DNA of 64,000 nucleotides. It comes from Phlegmacium glaucopus (Eukaryota; Basidiomycota; Agaricomycetes; Agaricales; Cortinariaceae). This document shows, one piece after another, positions 44,359-55,521 of the stretch. The notes below the pieces were generated by a model. The model saw only the letters and a list, made by a program, of their open reading frames with translations. It was not told where the DNA came from and did no database searches. Each line of letters opens with the position of its first letter. Within the stretch, counting starts at the first letter, position 1. The translations under genes were made by a program, and so were the position numbers. The stretch spans positions 1 through 64,000 of the forward strand of contig MU130026.1 of assembly GCA_015039465.1 (NCBI GenBank), given 5' to 3'.

Positions 44359-47300
44359 GCCCGGCTGTGAACTAGACATTAGAGTCGTACTCGGAAAGGA
44401 CAACTCAAATTTTTCCTTATTTTATTATAGTCCATTCGGCATCCGAGTGCGCTTTTTCTCTGCTTATCCATCATTCTTCAATCACGCCTGGCATTACTGC
44501 ACACGCGATTCCTGGAGCAAAATTTTGCGCATATATTCGGCAAAAATGGACACTCCAACTCCTTCTGGCTTGAACGAACATATGCAATTCCGATGGAAAC
44601 GAGCAGATCAAAGTCATTGGACAACAGTGCACTCACAAATCGCATGAAATCACACCAGGAAAGTATTAGGAATGCTTTGACAGATTGCTGATGCAAGCCA
44701 TAAATTACAAAACCACTTAAAAGTTTGATCATCCTTCAATTGATCCAAATCATTCTTCCTGATGTGCCCTATTACTCCAAGTCAATATAAAAATCTTGGA
44801 AAGCATATACTATCTAGAAAACCCAACCTGCATTATTCACAGATTCCCATAAAGTAGAGATACACTTATTGCCGAGACTACAGATTGCATAATCTTCAAA
44901 CACCGTACACCTTTTCTTCAACTTATACCTCTGTACAGATACATCACCGGCTTTACTGTCCCACCCAAACAATATAAACATCCGCCATTGCACGAACCAC
45001 CCGTTTTTCGACCGCCATTACCAAAGTATCCCATTCCTTCTTTTAATCCCATATCACTCCAGCTCTCGTCACATTCCTTACCTACCTCAATTCAATCGCA
45101 TCCTCCTTTCTCCTCCAATCCAAATCCGATCATTAATCCCCAACCAAATCAAGCTCCTCTTCCTAACTCCGGTCCAATACAATACGTTTATTGCCTTCCC
45201 CCTCCTCCACCTTCGTCTTCCCAACTCCTTCCTTCTTCAAAAACTTTACCTAGTGTTTCGCATATTCCGCTTCTTACAAATAAGTTCGATTTCTTTGCCT
45301 GGGATGATGCTGTGACTTCGCTGCTGCGGGCCAATGGACTGATCGGACATATCATGGACCCTTCTGAAACTCCTGATCCCTCTCGTCCGGATCGCATTCC
45401 TGCACCATTACCTCTCCTTCCTGTTTCTCCGACGCCTGCTGATCTGACTGCTCTGACTCGCTGGTGGGATGACGACAATGCTGCTCAGCATGTTCTTACC
45501 TCCAGGATCGGTTCTACTCCTCGCGGTCTCCTTCCCTCTCCGAATCTCGTTGCGAGGACAGCCTTGTCGATCTATCAGACTCTTATTCGCTACTATGGGA
45601 CCTGTAACTTTGCGGACTGTGCCAAACTGTTACATTCCCTCAGCAGTACCTTGTGCATTCCAGGAAGTATTCAGGAATACGTATCTAAATGGCACGCCGG
45701 TATCTCACGTTTACAGTCGGCCAAATTTCCTTTTAGCATCAAACTTTGCATCAGTCAGTTCATCCGTGGTTTACCCCATGTTCCTGCCTACAACACTTTG
45801 CGTGCTGATTTACCTAATCGCATCAATGCCGCTGGGGATCAGGATTATGGCGCGTTCGTGATAATTACTGAGAACGTCTTGGAATTAGAGACTATTTTCC
45901 GCTCTACTCATCATACTTCTCGTCCTACCCGTTTGTCGAACCCCTCTCAATCCTCAATCTCTCCTCCACAAAAGAATGTTTCCACCAATCTCGTATCAAC
46001 CCCTACCACTGCTTCCGAAAGGCCTAACGCTACCATACAAAATTGTGGAAATTGTGGCAAGCCGGGTCATTCTGGCCCTACCTGTTTCGCACCAGGTGGT
46101 GGGATGGAAGGTCAACGTGGTGCATACAAAAGAGATAAGGGGAAGTTTGTCGCAATGTTACTGGCAAATTTGGATGAATCTTATAACACACCTGAGGATT
46201 CCACGGAGTACAAACATGAATCCCATTCCATATCACCACCTCTTGAGACTCTTGATGACCAGACTTTGATACCTGCTATCGCCAAATTATCTGTATCATC
46301 GGTTACTGCTTCGAATGACAATGTCCACCGTGATCTCTACCCTATGCGTGAACGACTTAAGCTAGCTCACTCTTTTGCAGCTATATCACCACCCGAAATT
46401 GATCATGTCGCCTTTATCTCCCTTCGCGAACAATTCAATTCATGTCTCGACTCGGGTTGCACGGACTATATCATTCGGGACCGTAACCTGTTTCAGACAT
46501 ATGATACCTCAGGTGCTGTCAAGATTGGTACCGCTAATTGCGGCACACTGTCAGCTATGGCATCTGGTGACGTATCATTTCGTGTTCCCTATAAGGATCA
46601 ATTTGTATTCTTTACTCTTCGTGGCTGTCTCCACGCTCCTGATGCTCCCATCAATTTACTCTCTGTTGGTGCTATGAATGAACGTGGTATCATCGTAACT
46701 TTCAGTCCTGCTGCTTCCACTACTCTCTCATACCCTCCAGATGACCCTTTATTACCTGGTTTTTCCTTTTCAGCCACGGTCATACATCGGCTCTCTTTTC
46801 TTAACCTCGACTTTATTCGACATACTACTCTTCCTCCCTCTTTCTCCACACTTACATTTCCAAAAACTAAGTTTACTTCGACTCTCTGGCATCGACGATT
46901 CGGACATCTGGGCATGGAGGCTACCAAGGATGCTTTGACGAAGAACTATGTTGAAGGTGTCGAATTTACGGGTCCTTTCATTCATGAGAATTGTACTGCT
47001 TGCATCGTTGGGAAAAGTCCGCAACATGGTTATTCTCACAACGGTCACCGTGCATCTGCCATTGCTGAACTACTGCATATGGATCTATGCGGACCCTATC
47101 CTACTCAAACTCCAAATGGAAAGCTCTATTTTTATGCCATACTCGATGACTATTCCAATTTCGGCTTCACCAACCTATTACGACTCAAAAACGAAGCTTT
47201 CTTAGTCTATTGTGGCGTCGAAGCATTTCTTCTCCGCTCGTATAACAAAAGAGTTGTTTCAGTTCGTCTTGACGGTGCACTCGAGCTTTCAAAAGGATCT

Positions 47301-49280
47301 ATGGGCAAACACTTTGCTACTAGTGGTATCGTTGTTCAAAAGACTGCTCCACACGCTCATGCGCAGAATGGAAAGATCGAAAGATATATCCGAACAATCG
47401 AAGAAGGCGGTCAAACGTTACTCGCTGACTCCGGGCTTCCCATGTCGTTTTGGGGATGGGCCGTTCTTACTTCACAATACCTTCGTAATTGATTACCTAC
47501 TTCTACTCTATCAACAAACATTACACCATTCGAAGTCCTGACTGGGAAGAAACCAAACCTTTCTCATTTGCGAGTATGGGGATGCCAATGCTTTGTCACT
47601 ATTCCCCCTGAATTACGGACAAAGGCAGGCCCTCGGCGATATGAGGCGATATTCATTGGATATGAAGAAGCACGTATAGGATGGACCGTCCATGATTTAA
47701 AAGGGACTGTTCATTTTTCTCGCGACGTCATCTTTAATGAAGACATGACAGCTCGTCTTGGAGTTTCTCGTTCTTTATCCCCACCAATCTTGAATGATCC
47801 TTCACTACCTCCGCTTTCACCTCGACCCATTCGTCATCGTGTACGGACCTTAGCTGGTCATGACTTTGATGAAGTCCTCCGCTTGAAGAAACTCCGAGCA
47901 ACGACGCGTGCAAATATGATGAAGTCCGCAAACTTCGTTGGACATGGGGGTGATATTGATGAGATTATGGAGATGAATGGGGGTGTGGTATTGAGTGCGA
48001 GAAATGATGCGGTTGTTGCTGATGGTGATGTTGCTGCAGATAGGGGTTTCGTACCGACTGGGCTGGGTGATCTCAACCCTACAGGAGATGCAATCTTTGA
48101 CTACGTATCTTTCCTTGCGCCTTCTCACTTTCCTCGTCCCATTGATACGGATTCCTTGGATATGATGGAAGCTCTGGCCTTACGTTCCATCACCCATTTT
48201 CATCTCAACAAGATCCCACTGTCGTATTCCGAGGCTACTACACGTTCAGATGCCCCAGTATGGCTAGCTGCGATGGCGAGGGAAATGCAGAGTTTAAATG
48301 AGATGGGGGCTTTCATAGAAGCGGATTTACCAAAAGGCGAACGGACCATTGGGCTGAAATGGGTTTACGACCAAAAGACAGACGCTGATGGGATGCTTAT
48401 TAAAGGCAAGGAGAAGGCTCGCCTTGTCGCCCAAGGTTTCAATCAACGTCCAGGCCAATACGACGAGACTTACGCACCTGTCGCAAAAATGGCCAGTGTC
48501 CGTATTCTTCTTGCTTGGGCAGCGGTCCATGACTTAGAGATATTTCAATTCGATTGCAAAACGGCTTTCCTACATGCAAAATTGCGTCATCCTGTCTACG
48601 CTCGTCCTTTTCCAGGTTATACCAGTACTACTCCTGGGAAATTTCTCCGAATACTCGTCGCACTCTATGGTCTCCGTCAGTCTGCCTATGAGTTTTACAC
48701 ACTCGTCATGTCCCTTCTATGTGACTTAGGCATGATACAATGTGAAGTCGATCACGGTGTTTTCTTCGGTGAATGGACGTCGCCTCCAGACTCCTCCGTT
48801 CTTCCAAACGTTGATGGTACCTCATTAGTCCTCTACGTCCCAATTCATGTCGATGACGGTCTTGCCATTACCAACTCTCCCTCCCTCTATCAGTGGTTCA
48901 TCACTACTCTCGCCAAACATCTATTAATTGTGGACTTAGGTCCTTGTTCTAAATTCCTCAGCATCCTTATCATCCGGGATCGTTTGAACCGACGTCTATG
49001 GCTGTCCTCACATGTATACGTCACTGCGCTACTGAGTGAGTGGAATATGACCAATTGTAAACCTGCCTCTACTCCCTTCCCCTACAAAATCACCGAAATG
49101 CCACCTCTTCCACCGAATTCACTCCCCGAAATTACCGATGACGAACTCATTCCAAAATACCAACGACTCGTGGGCTGCCTACTATATCTGGCCATTTCCA
49201 CGCGACCGGACCTTTCATACTATGCTATGTGGCTTGGCCAATTCAATTTGAATCCCACTCGATTCCATTTTCTCGCTGCT

Positions 49281-49659
49281 AAGCATGTACTACGGTATCT
49301 GACTGGTACCAAGGACTTGGCCCTTTTATTGGGATCGCCTTCATCATCCATTCCAGCTACGCTTTGTGCTTACATGCAAAATGTGGGCTGTTCCGATGCA
49401 GATTGGGCTTCGGATGCTGCGGATCGTAAAAGCATCTCAGGATATTCATTCTATTTTGAAGGTTCTCTTGTCTCGTGGTCTGCAGTCAAACAAAAGTCAA
49501 TCGCTCTTTCATCGACCGAGGCAGAGTACTATGCAATGACACATGCATTCAAGGAGGCATTGTGGTTAAAGGTTTTTCTGGGTCTCCTCAAATTCCCTGT
49601 CCCTCGTCCTTTCCCCATCCTATCTGATAATCAAGCTGCCTGCTCACTTTCCAATTCAC
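49281..49659 (+). repeat. Duplicated RNase H segment, left copy
   Basis: 379 bp, repeated at 49983-50361. Five differences were found; at each, this copy has TpG or CpA where the right copy has CpG. Confidence 0.93.
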
Positions 49660-49982
49660 TGCATCAGGAAAAATGACTTGTGCCCTAGGCTGTCCTGAAA
49701 TGTCCTGGGGTGCCCCAGGCAGCTCAGGGCACTCAGGTCAAGAGGTTGCCCTGGGGTGCAAGTTACCTATGTATGAAAAGTCTTAGGCTGTCCTGGGGCA
49801 ACCTGAGGCAACCTGAGAGCGTCCTGAGGCAACCTGAGGCAACCTGAGGCAACCTGAGAGCATCCTGAGGCAGCCTTAGTCCCTTTGGATCTGATGCTAG
49901 AAAACATATATAAACCAGATATTTGAGTGGTCTCACACAACAGAATAATAATAATAACAATAAAATTATATTCAATTATTCT
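49660..49982. mobile_element. Foreign insert of about 321 bp inside copia pol
   Basis: Non-copia sequence between the two copies of the duplicated segment. It has a GC-rich left half with 10-bp tandem units (CCTGAGGCAA, several copies at 49795-49870), a TATATAAA box near 49908, and an AT-rich tail with (AAT)n. It could be a solo LTR or a SINE-like element; no terminal repeats allow a decision. Confidence 0.65.
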
Positions 49983-50361
49983 AAGCATGTACTACGGTAT
50001 CTGACTGGTACCAAGGACTTGGCCCTTTTATTGGGATCGCCTTCATCATCCATTCCGGCTACGCTTTGTGCTTACATGCAAAATGTGGGCTGTTCCGACG
50101 CAGATTGGGCTTCGGATGCTGCGGATCGTAAAAGCATCTCAGGATATTCATTCTATTTTGAAGGTTCTCTTGTCTCGTGGTCTGCAGTCAAACAAAAGTC
50201 AATCGCTCTTTCATCGACCGAGGCGGAGTACTATGCGATGACACATGCATTCAAGGAGGCATTGTGGTTAAAGGTTTTTCTGGGTCTCCTCAAATTCCCT
50301 GTCCCTCGTCCTTTCCCCATCCTATCCGATAATCAAGCTGCCTGCTCACTTTCCAATTCAC
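49983..50361 (+). repeat. Duplicated RNase H segment, right copy
   Basis: Right copy of the 379-bp duplication; retains CpG at all five variable sites and continues into the authentic pol C-terminus. Confidence 0.93.
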
Positions 50362-50618
50362 CGGCCATTTCAGCTCGTTCAAAACACATCGATATTCGTC
50401 ATCATTTTATCCGTTCTCATGTTTTAAATGGTTCTTTTTCGACTACTTGGATTCCTACGAGCGATATGCCTGCCGATATTTTTACTAAGCCTCTTCCTTT
50501 TCCTTTATTCAAACGTCATCGAGAGGTTCTTGGTCTTTCCACTCCTATTCCATGATTTTCTTTATTCTTTCTTTCTATTTTTCTTACGTTTCATTTTCTA
50601 TCCGACCTGATGGGGGTG

Positions 50619-50884
50619 TGTTGATGTGTGTCGTCAGGTCGTCTATCACATCACGTGATATCCTTGTTAGTTTATTATCTACATTACTTCTTTTTCGCTC
50701 CTCAGTTGTCAACCATTACTTTCCGACACTGAGGCGTACGTTATCTTTTCCTTTTTACTCATACTGATGTATAACTAAAATCCTATCCTAGTACGCTCTA
50801 CGCGTCTAGGTAAATATATTAGTTGTCAACCATTACTTTCCGACACTGAGGCTACGCTCTACGCGTCTAGATCAAAGTCCATCA
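50619..50884 (+). repeat. 3' LTR of the copia element
   Basis: 266 bp with two internal ~61-bp units; CpG kept at all four sites that differ from the 5' LTR. Confidence 0.93.
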
Positions 50885-50976
50885 CCAGCAAGCTGGCCTG
50901 AATGAGATGCGTTTAATGATGGACTCGGACGTTTTCGACGATGATAATGAGTATTTCCCACGCTTGACCACAGCAT
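50885..50976 (-). pseudogene. 5' end of the hAT transposase gene, displaced by copia
   Basis: Removing the copia element and one CCAGC joins this frame in phase with 44018 downward: an in-frame ATG near 50976, a basic stretch RRKRPSPS that could act as a nuclear signal, then QLAGSSKLQPEDE. The start is tentative, because homology to the neighbouring membrane-gene 3' region begins around 50954. Confidence 0.6.
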
Positions 50977-50997
50977 ACTGTCTACTGTTCTATATGA

Positions 50998-52249
50998 TCA
51001 TCTATCTACCATCTGGATATCGTCACTTAGTCCAACGCTAATATCGTCGTCTCTATTCACAATATCAACATCTCCCGTTTCCGGTACTGAATTTGGATTA
51101 TTATACGCAAAGCGCAAAGTCCCCATGGTAGATTCTATCATGGATTCCTTGTCGTAGAACGACAATCCCATTGAGACCCGCACCTGGATGATTGTTGGTG
51201 TTATACCCTATACAGATATTGTTAGTAAAGTCAGAAGTAGCAGTGACTGGTGTTATAATCACATTGAGCATTTGGTGCATGCCAACGATGATATAAAAAG
51301 CTTCTTGGGCAGTGTCACTGGCCGTCTGAGCCGACACAATGCCAACCACGAGCCGAGCCAATTGGATCGAAAACAACATCACGCCAGATTCAATTAGCAC
51401 GAATATGACAGTCCGAATCTTGCTCCCGCCAGTCACACCCAAAGTTTGGTCATCCAAGGCGGATTTGACTTCACGGTACACAGCAAAGATCCTGAAGATG
51501 ATTAAGCCTGTGACCAGAGCATTCACGGTCATGGATATGGCGAGACTCGCCACAGCCAGCCAACCCCTCCAGGAGGGTCCCGCAACTCCGTCTGCAAGAG
51601 TGTACTGTACGCCGTCACTTACTAACCAAATAACTAGAGGCAAGAATTGAAATTAGCCAATCAAATAAGGATAGGTTGACTGACCTAGGGAGACAAATGC
51701 TAAGATTGAAGGAATGATCACAACACGGATATTGCAACCCCACACAATCCAGCAACAGTAGATCTTTAACATTTGCATGAATAAAATAAATGATAGGGAT
51801 AGCAATTTATACATACCAAGATAGATTGAGCTATGAAATCGCAGCAACCAGCTATTGTGCCTTCAAGAAACATTACATGGAGTAATGCTTGGTAGTTCAG
51901 GTGAAACTGCACAACTGAAAGTGTTAAAAAAGACGGTTATTGTTACCAATGGAGTTGTTACTGACCCCATATATGAAAATTGTTATATCAAGCACAATGG
52001 TAACAAGAGATAAAACATATAGAGCACACAAAGCATAGAAAATGATGTTTTTCGTCTTGTTGGAGCCTTTTTCCGATGCCAAGCGACCTTGTAAATACAT
52101 GGCAAATATGCCAGAATAGAGTCCTGGGACAAGTTTATATTATACTTCTTTAGTAGGGGCCGTGAAAGTTGTAGAAAAAATATCTTACCGTACAGAAAGC
52201 CTTCGAGGCATTCTCCAATGAAGAAAAAGTCTCCAATAGTTAGCTCCAT
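50998..52249 (-). CDS. Multi-spanning integral membrane protein (Agaricomycete family)
   Basis: Six exons (52189-52249, 51962-52123, 51817-51914, 51685-51763, 51263-51633, 50998-51207) give 326 aa. Short N-terminal MELTIGDFFFIGECLEGFLYG, then about seven hydrophobic helices, including FYALCALYVLSLVTIVLDITIFIYG, CCWIVWGCNIRVVIIPSILAFVSL and FVLIESGVMLFSIQLARLVVGIV. The RVSMGLSF segment and acidic C-terminal tail (VDIVNRDDDISVGLSDD) face the cytosol by analogy. This receptor-like arrangement is common in mushroom genomes; no function is known to me. Intron 2 uses a GTAACA donor, chosen to keep phase. A truncated copy of the last exon lies 3 kb to the right. Confidence 0.82.
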
Positions 52250-54110
52250 GACTTCGCGTCCGTTTTAATGACCTATTGCATCTCCCCTTGCTCTATATAA
52301 GAGTCTGAGCTCAATATCAAACACAGGGACTAAGATAAGAGCTTGAAGTTCGTGATGATCTTAGCAAACTGTCGCATGATCAGGTATAGAATGTGTATTG
52401 CGTCGCCATGTATACATGCTAACTAGTTTGAGGCAGAGAATGGTGATGCAACCTGCCTTATTTTGGGTAACTGAGTTTTCCAAAGGTAACCCTAGCCTCA
52501 GACTAACTTCCGTCATTGAAATCTGTCCCACAAAGATGTTGACGCCATTGGAGGGGTAACCCGCCCATGCCGTACAAGTTGATGAACCTCATGATGCGAT
52601 GAAAGCGGCCTAATCATGTCGTTGATATAGAAGCAAAGGTGACGACACGGTTGTCTCATTGGATCTAAGTAGATGAAAGGTGAGTTATTGACTCGTTTTC
52701 TTTTCCTTTCTTTTCCTTTCTTTTCCTTTCTTTTCCTTTCTTTCCTTTCCTTTCCTTTCCTTTCTTCTCTGCATCAGCTCACCTTTGTTCAATGGATTCG
52801 AACAACATCAAATCTATGATAGCTTTGAATCTTCGCTTTTCTGATGATCAACACCTGATCAACACTACCATCTCGACCATCAATATAAGATGATGTAACA
52901 ATTTGATTCTTATCCAGAACCAAAATCGTTCTTTGACGCTGTAACGCCCATGCCGTACTTGAAAGAACCTTACCATGCGGTGAAACAGGCTTAAATCCTG
53001 TTGTTGATATAGTACGGTTGTTTCTAGTAGACCAAAGGTGAGTTATTGACTCGTTTCGTTTCGTTTCGTTTTCTTTTCTTTTCTTTTCGACATCAGCTCA
53101 CCTATATTCAATGGATTCGAACAAGTTACAACGTCGAATCTATGATAGCTTTGAAATATCGCTTTTCTGATGATTAACACCTGATCAACACCACCATCTC
53201 GATCAATATGGGAAGATGAACAACATTGAAAAAATACTGCAGACGTCAAGATAAGGTTGTTATCAATTGTTGCTTTGAGCCGGACTGACCTTTCCCTACT
53301 CGAACATCTTTAGAAGGCCTTTTACGACTTGATATACGATAAGGGAGAGTAAAAAGAATAAAGCGAAGATGCTGAAGACAGTCAATTGGGTATTCGAAGA
53401 AGAAAGTTGAATATGATGTATACTAAGCTTGTATAGCTGTCCTGTATGTGCAAATTCACGCAAGCGGTGGATTTACGATTAAACGCAGTAAGTTGCTGTA
53501 TAACTGCTAATGTGCGTTCGACCTAACCTTTCGTGTTCGATCTTTCTGCGTATATGTAGCGCACAATCATCTTGCAGGCGGGAGTTGAAAGGGGGTAAGA
53601 ATGGTCTGAGCGCGATAAGAGAGTTTTGCTGGCATGTGGGAAGAGGGGTTGTTTTCAGCGGTGAGATGATAGAGGGCGGTGAGCAGGAGATATCAGGTGA
53701 AGTACCTTTGGACCTTAGTCTCCAGTCACGCTCTTGCTCTTCACAGCCCTCGTCACCGCCATTCGCCATAAGACCCGGCTTTCCTGTCGTTTCGGTTTAT
53801 CCAGCAAGTTGTCCAAGGTTGCGCCTGCAATGAATCCCAGGCCTGAATAAACCTATGGTTTATCTGAGAGTTGAACGAGGTTGAAAAAATAAATTGGTGG
53901 TGGTGGCCAATTTGCCAGAGATATGTTCGGACAGTTAATATTGTGCCCACTGTCCAGTGACCAACGACAGAGATTCAGTAGTGGGATCAAAGACCAAGTC
54001 CTCAATGATTCAATAATAAGGGAGTCTATTCGGAATGAAAGGGCAGACAGTTCTTGACTCAAGTTTGAGGTACCGCAGGGATGACTATTTACTATGGCCT
54101 CCCAGAAAGG
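52250..54110. other. Gene-free region with microsatellites
   Basis: No gene supported. It contains a local duplication (52553-52900 and 52942-53215), each half with a pyrimidine microsatellite. The plus frame 53510-53833 and the overlapping minus frames have no family features. Confidence 0.5.
52676..52786. repeat. (TTTCC/TTTTCC)n tract flanked by inverted repeats
   Basis: A pyrimidine tract at about 52695-52765 sits between AAAGGTGAG (52676-52684) and its inverse CTCACCTTT (52778-52786). A diverged second copy lies at 53034-53103 with CGTTT/CTTTT units between AAAGGTGAG and CTCACCT. Confidence 0.75.
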
Positions 54111-54127
54111 CGCGACAAATAGTAGTT

Positions 54128-54415
54128 TTTCCCACGCTTGACCACAGTTTTAGGCGTCTATGTGCCACATCTACAATATCTCTAGCTGGCTATATGATCA
54201 TCTATCTACCATCTGGATATCGTCACTTAGTCGAACGCCAATATCATCGTCTCTATTCACTATATCGAAATCTCCCGTTTTCGGTACTGAATTTGGATTG
54301 TTACTAGTAGCCGCAAAGCACAAACTCCCGACAGTAGATTCTATCATGGATTCCTGGAACGAGAATCCCATTGATAGCCGCACAAAGATGATTGTAGGTG
54401 TTATAACCGCTAAGT
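54128..54415 (-). pseudogene. Truncated copy of the membrane protein's last exon
   Basis: Homologous to 50954-51207. It reads VITPTIIFVRLSMGFSFQESMIES and then the acidic tail ending SDDIQMVDR. None of the upstream exons is present. Confidence 0.82.
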
Positions 54416-54840
54416 GAAACATATTAGGCTCTTCTCAACACAGTAATAACTGGCTATTATGAGTCGCTGAGAATACATTTAGAAAAATGGGTATGATAAT
54501 GAATATTGCATAGTAAATGCTCACGTTAACCAATGTATGGCTCGGTCGCGCGACGGTGTCGAAAGTTGAAGGCAAGCGCCTTCAATTATCTGGATCGCGT
54601 TGCGTAGATCTTTGTCGTATATCTAATTGTCCAGGGGGTGAGATTCAGTATCGTCGAGGGAGGGAATGACAGGGGTTGCTGATTTCGCATAATGCTGCTC
54701 TACAATCTTGCTTGCATCTGCGATGAGAGCAACAAGAGCAGCTATTTTACCATGATTAGGAGCCATAAAGGCGAACTTGTTTGGTGTATTGAAATATTAT
54801 CTGTCAGCGTCATAGCACTTCCCAAAACCAATGCCACCAT
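54416..54840 (-). pseudogene. Copy of O-methyltransferase exon 1 and intron 1
   Basis: Homologous to about 60262-60665. The frame starts MAPNHGKIAALVALIADASK as in the real gene but meets TAG after ESHPLDN, where the gene has Glu. It abuts the truncated membrane-protein exon, making a mosaic of two local genes. Confidence 0.82.
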
Positions 54841-55521
54841 TTATAAGCAGCCGCGATGCCGTGTAATCCGTCCTTGCCGGACCGGATCAGCTTCTTTTGA
54901 CTGTGAACAACCTGTGTACCCCCGGCCTCTAGTTCCGAGTTCTAAGCATTGAGAACCTTTGAGAACTCGGCCATGTACAACCTGGGGCTCCCAAAATCGA
55001 ACAACGGGTTGGCATCTATTCGTGCGGGTTTAGCCAGTCGGCTTCTGAATAGTCCTCCGATCTCGGACTTTGCACGCCGACATGTGGCTGCCAATCGAAC
55101 CAAAAGTCCAAAGCTCACAAGGTCTGTCCGCCGTCTTTCATTAAATCTCTTGAATCTGACCGGTGTAATCTACAGAGCCTTATGAACTCAATTAGAAAGC
55201 TTCCAGTCGACCGGAGGGGCACGAATAACCCCCATCCATCTACATCTGTATGTCCTGGATCAGCTTTAAAGTAAAGTCATGGCATATCGGATAAGTGAGC
55301 CCCCCGTGAGATATCTGTTTGCCACTTGATCTGACAGAATTCGGATCTGCCGTGCTGAAGGCAATGACCCACTCAAACCAGTGCTACTAGTGTCTGTGGT
55401 GGTCCCTCTCTGTCAAGAATTGTGGGCAGCCTGTGTACTACTAACATAAAATGGTTGATGTCAAAGAGATACCGTTCTCAAGACTGTATATTATTCCACA
55501 CCCGTCAATTCTGTTCCCCCA
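54841..55521. other. Spacer and promoter of the 754-aa protein gene
   Basis: Two short plus frames (54692-54952, 54949-55185) overlap the mosaic and have no family features. No gene seen. Confidence 0.45.

Larger units (their letters stand above)
44988..50555 (+). pseudogene. Copia Gag-Pol polyprotein, interrupted
   Basis: One long frame. Pro-rich N-terminus, gag core, CCHC knuckle CGNCGKPGHSGPTC (about residue 353), protease CLDSGCTD (about 486), GAG-pre-integrase finger (LWHRRFGHLG, CTACIVGK), integrase (HMDLCGPY, LDDYSN, HAQNGKIERYIRT), reverse transcriptase (GLKWVYDQ, HVDDGL) and RNase H (SDADWASD, LSSTEAEYYA). TGA at 47490-47492 stops the frame inside integrase after YLRN; it resumes in phase with LPTSTLSTN. 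A foreign insert ends the frame again at 49676; the true C-terminus reads on from the second copy of the duplicated segment to 50555. No ATG opens the frame near 44988; the first in-frame one is about 45354, so the start is uncertain. Confidence 0.92.
44019..50884 (+). mobile_element. Ty1/copia retrotransposon inserted in the hAT gene
   Basis: Flanked by the 5-bp duplication CCAGC (44014-44018 and 50885-50889), with LTRs running TGTTGATG..AGTCCATCA. Order: LTR, half-tRNA primer site, leader, Gag-Pol frame (one TGA), a 321-bp insert flanked by duplicated pol sequence, end of pol, GGGGGTG purine tract, LTR. Domain order integrase before reverse transcriptase defines copia. Confidence 0.95.

Noticed and set aside
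49795..49875. CCTGAGGCAA repeats as a CRISPR-like array
   Set aside because: The units are contiguous 10-mers without unique spacers, in a eukaryotic retroelement insert; they are a simple tandem repeat.
53479..53833. Frames of about 100 codons on both strands
   Set aside because: Mutually overlapping, no start or splice context, and no family resemblance.
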